A program made the translations under genes and the position numbers. From Semisulcospira habei (taxonomy: Eukaryota; Mollusca; Gastropoda; Semisulcospiridae), in the NCBI GenBank assembly GCA_036245525.1, contig BTPG01000002.1, positions 165,081,439 through 165,145,438 of the forward strand: a stretch of 64,000 nt of DNA, read 5' to 3'. A model generated the notes under the pieces. It was not told the origin of the DNA. It worked only from the letters and a program-made list of their open reading frames with translations, and searched no databases. Below are positions 1-10,379 of the stretch, piece by piece. Position 1 is the stretch's first letter. Each line of letters opens with the position of its first letter.

Positions 1-182
1 GAACTGTGACACAGACCTCAAAGGATATCTAAAAAAAAAAAAAAATAAAGAGGATAATTTCATCCTCAGTATGTAATGGGTCAAAATGTTCTTACCATAT
101 TACTGTTACTCGGTAGATGTGACAAGCAGCAGCAGGCTTATAAAACGGTGTGTAAAGAATTAGAAACTACAATAAAATTAGC

Positions 183-396
183 GTAACTCATTCTGCCCGA
201 TACACACCACAGCAAGCTATGGCTCGACCATGCTAGTTCAAGGGTGGTGGCAGAATAGCTTGGCGCCTATAGGCGCCAAGCTATTTTGCCACCACCCTTG
301 AACTGTCATGGTCGATCTGTCTCCTGAATTGTAATGCAGTCACTCAGAGGATAACTCCAAAATGTGGGATTTCGTACCTCGGGCACAACGAGTTTA
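183..396. mobile_element. Family B foldback element
   Basis: Reference description of family B. About 210 bp, TTAA at both edges, ends TTAACYCATTCWGCCC and complement. The central stem is of type gataattcaagggtagtgcc agattagcttggc, centre gcc..ggc, and complement. Here the stem is 232-310 with gggtggtggcagaatagc and gctattttgccaccaccc. Confidence 0.8.
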
Positions 397-585
397 GGCT
401 GCTGTAATTATTGGTCGTCGTTAATACATTTGCCTTTCACCGTTAGAAGACCATGAACAGAACTTGTTCAAACATACCAGATAAAGATTAACCACGCCAC
501 TGCCAGTGGTCTCATTGTCTTGCAGTAATCTTGACCAGTTCAACGCTAAAGTGCCCCAGCGGTTCAAGGAACATGGATTAGAACA

Positions 586-651
586 GCAAGAGACATAGAT
601 CCTCATGAGCCCCCGCTGATGCGGGGGCTCATTAGGATCTATGTCTCTTGC
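586..651. mobile_element. Family A foldback element core
   Basis: Reference description of family A. A 66-bp palindrome of type gcaagaggcatagatcctca tgagcccccgc + short loop + complement. In fuller copies the core is set in 200-250 bp bounded by TTAACCCGTTCACTGCC-like ends with the complement at the other side. TTAA at both edges and the CCC..GGG ends are what non-autonomous piggyBac-type elements show (family knowledge). No ORF. This copy has agacatag/ctatgtct in both arms, one arm mismatch. Confidence 0.8.
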
Positions 652-1280
652 AGTTGGATCGTGTTTACCTCCTTTTGGCTATGAAGTGTTTAACACACGC
701 CTTACTCCAGTTTAAAAACACAGAGGCAAATGTCACCTGAAAGAAGCACAGATCCACGAGTGTCTCAGTGTGCCCATTAGGTGCATGCATGTCTGTCCCT
801 GTTGATAGAGATGCTTTTTTGTTATCTGAAGTGAAACGACATCTGCAGCGAGTCAGTTGCGCATTGAATGGTTTATCATCAAGCAAAAACCAGATGTTGT
901 CAGCCGGGCAGTCAAAACGCGCCTACCACCACATGAATTAGCTATCAGTAGAATAGAGTTATTTTGAACTTCAGAAGTAGGTCAAATAATGCACGAACTT
1001 CAAACATTCCGTGGATTCATCATCATCCAGCCAGCTCCAGCTCCGCCAGGGGCTCAAGAGAAAATGACGCCTGTTGCGGCTCGCAGAGATCCTCACAGGT
1101 AGTGGGCACCACGTTCGCATAATCCACAGTTTGAGATCCTTCGGTTCTTATCCTGTGCTAACTAACAGTGCACAACTGCAACGGCGAAGACGCACGCCTT
1201 AGTGTTTGGGACGATCTAGGGGAATTCCTTACTGTAAACGCCAGGGCGCAAACTACTGTCTTTACTTACTATACAGCTTA

Positions 1281-1520
1281 CTGTCTTTGATCTGATTTTG
1301 ATGTCGGAATATCTCCTAGTAACCCCGTCCCTGCCGGGAAAAATTTAACAACGCGGCACGGGCTGCAAAAGGCGTAGATCCACATGAGCCCCCGCAGTTC
1401 CGGGGGCTCATGAGGATCTATTCCTCTTGCCGAAACTCAGTGTTGGAAAACTGTCAGCGTGTGTGTGGGGGGGGGGGGGAAGAAAGAGAGAGAGTTGAGA
1501 GAGAGAGAGAGAGAGAACGA
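1281..1520 (+). repeat. 240-bp dispersed repeat carrying a family A core and G/GA tract, copy 1
   Basis: tgtctttgatctgattttga tgtcggaatatctcctagta through the hairpin to the poly-G and (GA)n. Same order as 27927-28232. Confidence 0.75.
1365..1430. mobile_element. Family A core
   Basis: Stem with gcgtagatccacatgag on the left and ctcatgaggatctattcc on the right. Part of a longer 240-bp repeat shared with 27927-28170. Confidence 0.75.
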
Positions 1521-1764
1521 ACGAACGAACGAACGATGTTTATTGCTCAGGCCGACGGCCCATTGCAATGGGGGAACAGTGGGATGGGGAGGAAAAAATC
1601 GAAAATATTCGACAACAAATGAAAACACCGAAATAAGGTCTCATCCAACAAGGTAAATGTCCATGTTAGGAATCGGTTATTCTATTAGCTAAAAGTCAGC
1701 AACAATGCGACAGTCGTCATCAGTCAGGCTAGGCTTCAAATCAAGCACCGAGTCAGTCAGAATG

Positions 1765-2679
1765 TTAACCCAGGAGGTGACGAACCATGGAACGTATATT
1801 CTCCAACTCGATCAGCGCCCTATCAAAACACTCTTGGTAGTTACCATTGGGATCTATGGCAGTCCAGCGGCAAATGTTCTCTTGCACCTTTTGTTCATAG
1901 TCACTCATCAGCTTTTTTCTTTGATGGATGAACCAGTGACACACAGAACCTTTCTCACAGTCCAAGACCACTGTTATGTCATCACTTCTACACAACAATT
2001 GCTCTTGCTGATTTTTTTTGTACAAAACGCATTTCTCAAATCCTGTGTTTCTCTGGTTATCGCGTAAACGTCTTTGTAAAGTTCTGTTCATGATTGATGC
2101 GACGTAATCTCTCTCTTCAAGAGTGTATGAATCAGTGGTTACACTCGCATCACTAGGGTCAACTTCAGCACTGTCGACACAGTCCATTGCGCACGCTCCA
2201 ATCAGCTGTGTTGTCACGCTGGTACCAATGCACTCTGTAGGCGCATCGTCACTGGTCTCTATCCTGTCCGCTGTGGGTGTGTAGACATCATGGGAAACAC
2301 GTGCAACCTCATCACCTGTGGCTTGGGGAGTTGTACACGGCGTGTCGAGAGTGTGTAGCTGTTTGTCTTCGCTGTTTGTAGCTTGTGTGGGCGGGGTGGG
2401 CATAAACAAAGGCAATACTGGTGATAGATTGTCACTTGCCTTGTTTGAACGTTCCTGCCTCCTGGCCTCTGCTCTCATGTAGTCCCGGCGATTGTGAGAT
2501 GGCGGCTTCTTGCGGTAGGTTGCAGTAATGGCAGGGGACCCGTGTGCCATACCGGTCAACCTCAGAATGACAACTGTCGAGTCGCCTCTACCGTCAATTT
2601 TAAAGGATGACAGCGTGTTGTCGCATAGCAGGGCGTTCAAAGCAGCTTCCAAAGCTGAAGGCAGTCCTTCAACTGGCAT
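1765..2679 (-). CDS. Uncharacterised 304-residue intronless ORF
   Basis: ATG at 2679 (MPVEGLPSALEAALNALLCD) to stop at 1765, 915 bp without interruption. Visible parts: an N-terminal segment ending STVVILRLTG, a basic motif ATYRKKPPSHNRRDYMRAEA around residues 75-95, a Ser/Thr/Pro-rich middle, and a conserved-looking C-terminus with CVLYKKNQQEQLLCRSDDIT and KVQENICRWTAIDPNGNYQE. ORFs with a similar YRKKPPS..RRD block recur as hypothetical proteins in marine invertebrates (from memory, not checked), perhaps of mobile origin. The frame stays open upstream through the (TC)n tract to 2988, but translation of the microsatellite is unlikely. Confidence 0.55.
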   Translation of the reverse strand: MPVEGLPSALEAALNALLCDNTLSSFKIDGRGDSTVVILRLTGMAHGSPAITATYRKKPPSHNRRDYMRAEARRQERSNKASDNLSPVLPLFMPTPPTQATNSEDKQLHTLDTPCTTPQATGDEVARVSHDVYTPTADRIETSDDAPTECIGTSVTTQLIGACAMDCVDSAEVDPSDASVTTDSYTLEERDYVASIMNRTLQRRLRDNQRNTGFEKCVLYKKNQQEQLLCRSDDITVVLDCEKGSVCHWFIHQRKKLMSDYEQKVQENICRWTAIDPNGNYQECFDRALIELENIRSMVRHLLG

Positions 2680-2752
2680 GGCGTTGAGATTTACTGGCAA
2701 AAGGCAGTACTTTTTGCAGGAGGTCTCAAATGGCAGCCCTGTTGCTTGCACG

Positions 2753-2874
<122 letters not shown>

Positions 2875-2999
2875 ATTCAGATGCGCCGCAAAATGTAGCC
2901 CTGCTACGCAAATGCACAAATTGCAACATTTAGTAGTACTAACACCACTTATAGTAGTGCGGGATGATGATCCCGAGCCAATGTTCAAACGATAAATGA

Positions 3000-3127
3000 A
3001 GCAGCAGCAACAGCAACAACAACTACAAAGATGCCAACAGCAGCAACAACAGCAACAAACTACAAATATAACAACAAACTACAGCGAAAATACCACCACC
3101 ACCACCACCACCAACAACAACAACATT
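3000..3127. repeat. CAA/CAG/CCA triplet-rich tract
   Basis: Imperfect (CAA), (CAG), (ACC) runs. Confidence 0.85.
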
Positions 3128-3379
3128 ACAGTGATGACAATCACACAACAGCAATCAACAGCAATGCACTAACCAGAACTTACATGACTGCAGTCTGGCT
3201 CGTCCGTGCTAGTCGTCTCTCCAATCTGCATCTGGCCAGGTGTAATAGCTAATCCCTTGGTGGTACCACATCTGTAGGGAAGCCACCCATTACAAAGACG
3301 GTTCATATCAGAGACTCTCGTCACAACTCAGCACATAAAGCCCCGGTTTTGCTGCTGGAAAATGAACACGCACCCGACT

Positions 3380-3445
3380 GCAAGAGACATAGAACCTCAT
3401 GAGCCCCCGCGTCAGCGGGGGCTCATGAGGTTCTATGTCTCTTGC
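3380..3445. mobile_element. Family A core, perfect stem
   Basis: Both arms carry the paired variants agacatagaac and gttctatgtct; the centre is cgcgtcagcg. Confidence 0.85.
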
Positions 3446-3819
3446 AATTAATGTTCTATTTCAAGTTGCATAGATCTCTCCTCCTCTTCCTTTGACAGCT
3501 GGCTGGCGTTCTGTGTGGATGAATCCACTGACAGCGATTTCAAAAACGCAGCTTGACGTGTGGCTGCTGGTTATGAAGGAGTGAACTCCGCAAGGTCACG
3601 GGCTCATGAGGATCTGTCGCGTAGAGGCTATATTCTTCGTCGTTTATCCCTATCGTTTGTCTCTCTGGCAAAGAAGCTTGAGTGAATCCGCCGCGCTAGC
3701 CCACTTCACATGCAACTGAGGGAGTAGTTTGTACGGTGAATGCCACGCCAACCGATAGGCCGCATAAAGGCCAATTACCGCCGTAACTGTTCAATAATCC
3801 AGGGGTAAAAAACGGATTT

Positions 3820-4008
3820 GTTCAATAGTATGTCCGTTGAAAGGTCCTGGTAAATCAAAGTGGCACAGTTGGAGTGGGCCTGAGTTGATCAGTGTTCAGG
3901 TCGTACTCCATAGGCAATAGATTTTCCTGTCCCCCATAACCCGCCCGTCAGGGCCGTCCATGATCACCTCGGTGCTGTGGACGTTAAACCCGATCTAACC
4001 AACCAACT
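3820..4008 (+). mobile_element. 5'-truncated copy of the SINE
   Basis: Matches 42381-42535: cgttgaaaggtcctggtaaa, cagtgttcaggtcgt, cctgtcccccataacccgcc, tgctgtggacgttaaaccc, then a short ctaaccaacc tail. Confidence 0.6.
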
Positions 4009-4770
4009 GTTCAAAGATGCACTTCTGTAACAGATGGTTACGAAACGCTACACACAGGTCTAGTTGTGATTCATTTAGACACACGACAATCCAGTTCAGC
4101 ACACGTCGTCTGTATATCAAGTAACATGACAATGACTCGGCCGCACTCCTGAAAGGTCCACTCTGCGGGACAGGGGGGATTGCCAACCTAGGGGGGCGAG
4201 GTACCCTAGATGGCACTCCGACACCGCGTGACTCTCCGCTCGCCTGCGTACGGTCACCACCCATCAAAATAAATAGGGTACCCAGGGAGGTTAGCATCCT
4301 TCGTCCATGCACTCCCTGGGCAATAAGGGTACAACACCCCCCTCCAGAGAAATCCAGAAACACTTATAGGGGGGTTAGTAAAAATCACCCCCCCCCCCCT
4401 CAAACAGTAAGGGGAAGTAGGGTGCGGGCCTAAAAACCGGGCCTTGGACTGTGACCCCAAAGGAGGAAACAGGAGCCAGACACCACCAAAGAACAAATAA
4501 GGGAACAACAGCTCTCCCCCCAACGACCCGGCCTACCAAGGCGCGGACGGACATGACGGACGGTAGACCAAAAAGCGATGCGCGGACATCGGCGACAAAA
4601 AGTCAGAACGTAACCCCCCCCCCCCCCCAACCCCCTTCTGGACAAAATCAGCGAGAGCTGGAAGTCCGTGTCCTTTAAAAATAGCATAGCATAGATTCGG
4701 CCGCTCCGTTCAGTCTAGAAATACAACAATTTCAGTACGAGAAACAGCTAAAATAGATTGGCACGATTAC
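4008..4770. repeat. Dispersed repeat, copy 1 (interrupted by the 552-bp insertion)
   Basis: Shares ggttacgaaacgctacacac, aatccagttcagcacacgtc and cgagaaacagctaaa with 6664-7925. Confidence 0.65.
4145..4696. mobile_element. 552-bp insertion of unknown class with 8-bp target-site duplication
   Basis: Compared with the paralogous repeat at 6664-7925, copy 4008-4770 is interrupted here. tcggccgc occurs at both edges (4137-4144 and 4697-4704). The insert is C/G-rich, has long C runs, and ends in ctttaaaaatagcatagcatagat, a tail-like short repeat. No convincing coding frame. Confidence 0.5.
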
Positions 4771-4772
4771 GA

Positions 4773-5150
4773 TTTTGGCTCACGTGCGAAGCAAAAGTGA
4801 GTCTATGTTTTGGGCCAGTGGTCATCTGTCCGTCGTCCGTCGTCCGTCCGCCGTCGTCCGTGGTAAACTTTAACGTTGTCATTTTCTCGGAGACTATTCA
4901 AGCCACATTCTTCAAACTTGCCCCAAGGGTACTTTGTGGTAAGACCTTTCTAAATATACCAATTTCAGTGACCTCTCAAAAAGGTCAAGGTCACAGGAGA
5001 TCAGGAAATAGGTAAAAAAAATAGCTATATTTTGACATAATTTATTTTTTTTCTCAAATACTAATCACAACTTCAAACCCAAACTTGGTACAAAGATACC
5101 TGATGGTAAGACCTTTCTATACGTACTAATTTGGTTGATCCCTCGATCAC
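4773..5150 (+). repeat. Mollusc-type dispersed repeat with gtccgtcc motif
   Basis: Starts ggctcacgtgcgaagcaaaa gtgagtctatg and carries a gtccgtcgtccgtccgccg run, then a partly duplicated unit with ggtaagacctttctaa at 4939 and 5105. Similar sequences are widespread in mollusc genomes (from memory). Confidence 0.5.
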
Positions 5151-5153
5151 AAG

Positions 5154-5345
5154 TTGTTGGCCGATTATCTTCAAAACGTCTCGTACAAAATCGCCTGTCT
5201 GTGTTACAAAGCTATTAACTACTCTACCCCTGCCTATCTCGCTGATCTTCTTCAACTATACACACCCTCCCGCTCCCTCCGTTCAAGCAATGACACGAGC
5301 TTTCTCAGAGTCCCGTCTGCAAATACAAAACCAGAGGTGACCGCT
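5154..5345 (+). pseudogene. Reverse-transcriptase C-terminal fragment (CR1/Jockey-like LINE)
   Basis: The frame reads YKIACLCYKAINYSTPAYLA, then DLLQLYTPSRSLRSS and LRVPSANTKPE. The order YK..CL.YK...P.YL.DLL..Y.P.R.LRSS.D..L.VP...TK is the conserved C-terminal region of CR1/Jockey-type reverse transcriptases. It is joined on the left to another repeat and cut on the right by the palindrome at 5371. Confidence 0.65.
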
Positions 5346-5370
5346 GTTTTGCGCACGTTTGCGCACAAGA

Positions 5371-5520
5371 GTTTTTGTATCCCGCTCACATGGTACGGTT
5401 TGCGCTAAAGTAATTGGTCGTGTGACGTAGGGATGAAAACAAAGTGTATTGTTTTCATCTCTCCGTCACACGACCAGTCTCTTTAGCGCAAACCGTACCA
5501 TGTGACCGTGATACAAAAAC
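5371..5520. repeat. Family J long palindrome (150 bp)
   Basis: gtttttgtatcccgctcaca tggtacggtttgcgctaaag, ggtcgtgtgacgtagggatg aaaacaa and complement, about 70-bp arms with a 6-base centre. It interrupts the reverse-transcriptase fragment to its left. Confidence 0.85.
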
Positions 5521-5789
5521 CCGTGTAGCAACAAATGGCGGACTTTTTGTAGCCCTCTTTCTGACGCGTCTTGGATGCCAGTTTTGTTCTATAAAAGGTC
5601 ACCAAACGTTCTAAAGTACAAATTAATTAGTGTTGTTCGAAACAACAGAATTGGAGATGGCAACGTCATGAAATATTTTAAATTACGTCATAAGTCTATT
5701 ATGTATAAATATATATTCCTTTTACGTCAGTCATGTCTGGCGCGATCCAGGTCGGACGATTTCTTCTTGATTTCTTTACAAAAATAGTG

Positions 5790-5984
5790 AAGGAATGAAA
5801 ACAAATACGTTATTGGTAGCAGGGGCTTGCTGCACCGACCCTTGTTGGCCCTCGGGAGGTCAAAAGAACCATTGTACCCCTCAGGCCATCGGGGTACAAA
5901 GGTTCCTTTGACCTCCCTCAGGCCTACAATGATCCGTGTAGCAAACCCCTGCGACCAATAATTTATATTGTATTCGTCTCCGTG
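5790..5984. repeat. Family K long foldback (195 bp)
   Basis: attggtagcaggggcttgct, gggaggtcaaaagaaccatt gtacccc / ggggtacaaaggttcctttg acctccc, gtagcaaacccctgcgacca at. Confidence 0.78.
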
Positions 5985-6093
5985 TGTCCTGGACAGCAAA
6001 TGTAATACACCGTAATTAATTAATTCAGAAATGTAATAAACCGTGTTTAATCAGATCACTGCCGATAAAAAAAATGAACACCAACTAAATAAA

Positions 6094-6151
6094 AGAGGTA
6101 TAGATCCTCATGAGCCCCCGCGATTGCGGAGGCTCATGAGAATCATACCTT
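6094..6151. mobile_element. Family A core
   Basis: agaggtatagatcctcatga / tcatgagaatcatacct; right arm lacks three bases. Confidence 0.7.
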
Positions 6152-6350
6152 AATCCAGCCGGATGGTGGCTTTGGCAGATTAACACGTGTCGAATAATAG
6201 ACGTCGTAGCATAAGGGGGTAATTGTCCTTTCTAAGCGTTATTCTGTCTTTCTTTTCATTGTGTGTGTGTGTGTGAGTAGCTGTTCACCTTTTGAACCGT
6301 CTGTGGATAACGAGGAATACCCAGACGCAAGAAACATAGAAGGTACAGGA

Positions 6351-6461
6351 CCCAGTGCGCAAAAAGCCAACGGGCCGACGTCGGACACCGTTGGCCCGCG
6401 CACGGCCGTGCGCAGGCCAACGGTGGCCGACGTCGGCCCGATGGCCTTTTTCGCATTGGGG
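6351..6461. repeat. Family E palindrome
   Basis: Reference description of family E: cccagtgcgcaaaaggccat cgggccgacgtcggccgc, centre gcgcacggccgtgcgc, and complement. Very GC-rich, no TTAA edge. Ends pair as CCCARTGCGC / GCGCAYTGGG. Confidence 0.82.
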
Positions 6462-6742
6462 GGCTCATGAGGAGCTCTGCCTCTTGTCGGCATCCTTTAG
6501 ATCCCTGGAGTTACCAGCGGTGAGTTGGTGACTTTTCGGGAACACCACTCTTCTGCCGAAAGAGAAGCTGACCCCTAAACTGCCATATTGTATTAATTCA
6601 ACGCGTATACAATACTTGAATTGCAACACATTTGTTTGAAGGCCCACTACCGCCGTACCTGATTAAAGATACTCTTCTGTGCGAGTTGGTTACGAAACGC
6701 TACACACAGGTCTAGCTGTGGTTCATATAGACATAGGACAAT

Positions 6743-6755
6743 CCAGTTCAGCACA
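6743..6755. repeat. Target-site duplication of the LINE (3' side)
   Basis: ccagttcagcaca, identical to 7827-7839. The uninterrupted target sequence is also seen in the paralogous repeat near 4094-4106. Confidence 0.88.
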
Positions 6756-7826
6756 TCATCATCATCATCATCATCAGTCCCTTGCCCGAACTGGGCGTTG
6801 GGGGGACTGAAAGGCAGCAGCAACAGACAGTGCTCTCCACTGAGTTCTATTTTGGGCGGTGGCAAGCAAGTCTGGCATCTCGAGTTCGGTCCATTCTTTT
6901 ATGTTTGCGACCCAACTCTTTCTCTGACGACCTCGCCGACGACTTCCTTCGAGAGTGCCTTGGAGGATAGTCTTGGACAAGGTGTTGTGTCGGGTCACGT
7001 GGCCAAACCAAGCAAGCTTGCGCCGTTTCACGGTTGCCAGAAGGGGTTCATGTGGGCCCACCAGGGAAGTGACGATGCTCCGTACATATTCGTTGGTCTT
7101 GTGCTCGCGGTACGAGATGCGGAGCAACTTCCTCAGGCACTTGTTCTCAAAGGCCTGGATTTTCTTTTCTGAGTCTGCAAGCAGTGTCCAAGTCTCACAG
7201 CCGTAGAGTAGAATAGACACTACGAGGGACTTGTAAAGCCTGTACTTGATGGTGAAGCTGATGGAGTTACTTCGCCATATCCTGTCCAGCCTAGCCATTG
7301 CGGATGTTGCTGTACCTATCCTGATACGGATCTCTGCTATGCAACTACCGTCTTTGGACAGGGTGGCTCCCAAGTACTTGAAGCTATTGACCTCTTCTAG
7401 CTTCTGGCCGTTCATGTGAATGTTGCTACTGCTGTCGCTTGTGGTGTTGATCATCACTTTGCTTTTATCCGTACTGATCTCCATGCCATAAGACCCTGCG
7501 CTACTTGAAAGTTTGTCTGTCAGGTTTTGGAGCTCACTATTGCTGCCTGCCATGAGGTCAATGTCGTCTGCGAATCGAAGATTGCACAGGGATCTGCCAC
7601 CAATAGAGATTGAAGTATGGTGGTCGTGGAGGGTTTCCTGCATGATCTTCTCCAGGAATATGTTGAAAAGGACAGGAGAGAGCAGGCATCCTTGACGGAC
7701 ACCGATCGTCGTCCTGAAGAACTCGCCTGACTGATTGTTAAGTAGAACCGCGCTGCAGGCGTTCTTGTAAAGCGCTTCTATCATTTGGATCAGTCCCTCC
7801 TCTATGTTGAACGATCTCATGACTTG
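6756..7826 (-). mobile_element. 5'-truncated non-LTR retrotransposon (LINE) with reverse transcriptase
   Basis: A 1071-bp insertion on the minus strand. Its single frame (about 7826-6774) covers the C-terminal two thirds of a reverse transcriptase: GVRQGCLLSPVLFN, the catalytic FADDIDLMAG, YLGATLSKDG, then LLYGCETWTLLADSE and the RRRGRQRKSW tail typical of RTE-related LINEs. The endonuclease and the first RT motifs are missing. The 3' end is a (TGA)n microsatellite. A perfect 13-bp duplication, ccagttcagcaca, flanks it (6743-6755 and 7827-7839). The frame is intact over its length, suggesting a fairly young insertion. Confidence 0.88.
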
Positions 7827-7839
7827 CCAGTTCAGCACA
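7827..7839. repeat. Target-site duplication of the LINE (5' side)
   Basis: ccagttcagcaca, matching 6743-6755. Confidence 0.88.
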
Positions 7840-7929
7840 CGTCGTCCTTATACCTTGACAATGACTCCACACCGTTCTAGAAATAAACGCTTTCATTACG
7901 AGAAACAGCTAAAAATAGATTGACACGCC

Positions 7930-8330
7930 CACGGAAGCGCAAAATAAATAAGTTCCATTACGCGTGCACTTTTGCTGCGTGTCTAAACTGCTGTTAAAGT
8001 TCTTTAGGTGTGTCGACAAGTACATAACAAACATAAATGGTACTGTTCCAAGAATGTGTCTTCAGATTTATGTGTAATGGTACTTTAAAACAAAATGATG
8101 TAAAATGCTGTATTGAAGATCAGTGATATTTTACATATACATTGTATAGCGACAACAATAGTTAAATTAATATGTCAGACTCCTCTAGGGAAACATTTTG
8201 TAATGAACCTACAGTTCAGATTATTAAGTTTCAGATTTAAAGAGTGTTTTCTTTGGTCTAAAATCACCTAAATGTGAAGAGACGTTAAATAAAATTCATT
8301 AAAATTTTTTTAATTCAAAGCCAAAGATCC
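7930..8330. other. AT-rich DNA, nothing recognised
   Basis: No ORF above chance and no palindrome family. Confidence 0.5.
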
Positions 8331-8367
8331 TCAGCCGTCCGAATAACATGGGAACAAAGTGGTTTCA

Positions 8368-8433
8368 GCAAGAGGCATAGATCCTCATGAACGCCCCGCA
8401 ACAGCGGGGGCTAATGAGGATCTATGTCTCTTG
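8368..8433. mobile_element. Family A core
   Basis: gcaagaggcatagatcctca with caacag loop and tgaggatctatgtctcttg; few mismatches. Confidence 0.78.
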
Positions 8434-8471
8434 TAGTTGAATGGTGCTCACGTTTTCCAGGCAGTGAAGAG

Positions 8472-8551
8472 TTAACTCATTCGAGACGTGCCGCCTCCGG
8501 ATACACGGCATAAGCCGCGTATCCGGAGGCGGCACGTCTCGAATGAGTTAA
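8472..8551. mobile_element. Family C palindrome (80 bp)
   Basis: Reference description of family C: exactly 80 bp, TTAACTCATTCGAGACGTGC to complement, centre near ggcttaagcc, no loop and no extra flanks. Five of the six copies are 80 bp. Confidence 0.87.
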
Positions 8552-8629
8552 TCTGCAAGGACAGCATCATGAAGATATGAATCCATGCAAGCAGCGTAGC
8601 AATGTACTTTCCTCTCAGACAGTATATAA

Positions 8630-8703
8630 TTAACCCCCTTAATCATGAAGCCACCGTTGCTGCTTACAGTACCGGTGGCTGCATGCCGGCACAAGAGGGT
8701 TCA
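8630..8703. mobile_element. Family I palindrome
   Basis: TTAACCCCCTTAATCATG with centre ttacagtaccggtggctgca and ...aagagggtt. Same type as 8828-8901. Confidence 0.7.
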
Positions 8704-8827
8704 CAGATGATTTGAGTCGTAGTTAATCTGCAAGGCCGGAGAACACCATGAAGACATACAGAAACGGCCATGCATGCAGCTTAGCAAAGTACATAAGTTC
8801 TGCCTCTCTCATGCATTACATGTACAA

Positions 8828-8901
8828 TTAACCCCCTTGTGCGCGCAGCCACAGGTGCTGTTCGGTTACAGCACCGGCGGCTGCATGCACAAGGGGGTTA
8901 A
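8828..8901. mobile_element. Family I palindrome (74 bp)
   Basis: TTAACCCCCTTGTGCGCGCA to TGCACAAGGGGGTTAA; TTAA at both edges. Confidence 0.8.
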
Positions 8902-9181
8902 AAGATGATCTGAGCCGCGTTGACGCCCGTGAACTCACATTTCCTGAGTACTGAAAGGACATGAGCCGTATTGACGTCCACTCTGTGAACCTTCATTTCC
9001 TCAGAGCAGAAAGGAAGCTTTGTGCTCTGCCAGTCAATGCGGAATAAGCCGTTTAGTTTAGTTCGGGCAACGAGTTGTCATTGTAACCTCATGTTGCGTT
9101 TCATTATAATCTGAAATGACTTTCTACCAAGATGACAGGCCGGTTTTAATACGCTTTTGCAAGGCGAAGATAGAGCCATGT

Positions 9182-9240
9182 GCAAGAGACACAGATCCTC
9201 ATGTGCCCCCGCAGTCTGCATGAGGATCTATGTCTCTTGC
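9182..9240. mobile_element. Family A core, shortened loop
   Basis: gcaagagacacagatcctca and tgaggatctatgtctcttgc, with one G-run half missing. Confidence 0.75.
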
Positions 9241-9282
9241 CATCGGCGACGCATAAGGCTCTACGTTAATTTTCTTCTAGAA

Positions 9283-9349
9283 AATGTGTAGATCCTAATG
9301 AGCTCCCAGTGACTGTCTGCGGGGGCTGATGAGGATCTATGTATATTTC
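9283..9349. mobile_element. Family A core, degenerate
   Basis: tgtagatcctaatgagctcc / gggggctgatgaggatctatg. Confidence 0.6.
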
Positions 9350-9435
9350 AGGGGCGGATCTGGGGGGGGGGGGGGAGGACCCCCCGACCCAAAATTCTTT
9401 AAAATGTTATAACAAAGTCTCTTTTAGGGATTTTT

Positions 9436-9640
9436 GGAACCCCCCCCCCCCCCACCCCACCACACCCCGTTGTTTGATTTTTGGCGAATGGCGCGAGTCT
9501 TAACATGCACGCGCCTTCTTCCTCCCCCCCCCGCCCCCTCCCCTCCCCCCCTCGCCCCCGCCCCCTCCCCCCCCCGCCCCTCCCCCTCCCCACCCGCCCC
9601 CTCCCCCCCTGCTACCCCCCCCCTCCCCACCGTTTTGATT
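9436..9640. repeat. C-rich (CCCCTCC)n tract
   Basis: Nearly pure C with T, A and G interruptions; G-quadruplex potential on the minus strand. Confidence 0.9.
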
Positions 9641-9883
9641 TTTCGGCCTCTGGACTGAAGAAAGGTCTAGCGCCGGGGAGGCCTGGAGGTAACTGATCCG
9701 CCCCTGTATTTTTGTCTCATTTTTGTTTCTATGTGAATCTCTATTGAAATGTGAAGCATAATCTCAAAATGACATTTTATCTAGCTGGTACGGCGTTTAG
9801 TTATTACATTGTATTCTTTTTTTTAGGACAACACCATTTGTCTTTTCAGCACTATCAGATGGTAAATTATGAGACTGAGACAT

Positions 9884-10013
9884 TTAACACATTTAGCCCT
9901 GACGCACTACAGCAGGAGTTGGGTCCACACACACATCTCCTGCAACTGGTGCCTAGTCGTTAGATGACGCCTCCAAAATTTGGGAAATACGGCCGTCGGG
10001 CTGAATGGGTTAC
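9884..10013. mobile_element. Family B element lacking its core
   Basis: Both flanks are present (ttaacacatttagccctgac; cgtcgggctgaatgggttac) but the stem from ggtcgaccatg to its complement is missing and replaced by cacacaca. Confidence 0.7.
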
Positions 10014-10114
10014 TTTTCTGGTTGTTGTTTATGTTCCTAACTCCTTTTCCAACCCGATAAACCGGAAAATAGTAACAGCGTCCAAGCATGAGAGGCATGT
10101 GTTTCTAATGTCTG

Positions 10115-10327
10115 TTAACCCATTCAGTCCTGGCTCACTACAGCAGGAGATGGGTCGACTATGATAATTCAAGGGTAGTGCCAGATTAGCTTGGCGCCTG
10201 TCGGCGCCAAGCTAATCTGGCACTACCCTTGAATTTTCATGGTCGACCCATCTCCTGCAACAGGTGCAAAGTCGTTAGATGATGCTTCCAAAATTGGGAA
10301 GGTACGGCCGTCGGGCTGAATGAGTTC
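10115..10327. mobile_element. Family B element
   Basis: TTAACCCATTCAGTCC to GGGCTGAATGAGTTCA; perfect stem with agattagc / gctaatct. Confidence 0.85.
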
Positions 10328-10379
10328 ATTCAGAAATGTTGGATTTGTCCTGCCGCAAAGATGAACATTAACAGCCCAG

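Larger units (their letters stand above)
6664..7925. repeat. Dispersed repeat, copy 2 (interrupted by the LINE)
   Basis: Same repeat as 4008-4770, split by the 1071-bp LINE. Together the copies show the empty site of each insertion. Confidence 0.65.

Noticed and set aside
421..606. Recurrent short frames with MRIYASC or similar starts
   Set aside because: These are translations of the family A palindrome (atgaggatctatgcctcttgc) and appear wherever the element occurs.
9399..9696. Gly- or Pro-rich frames on both strands
   Set aside because: Translations of the C-rich tract.
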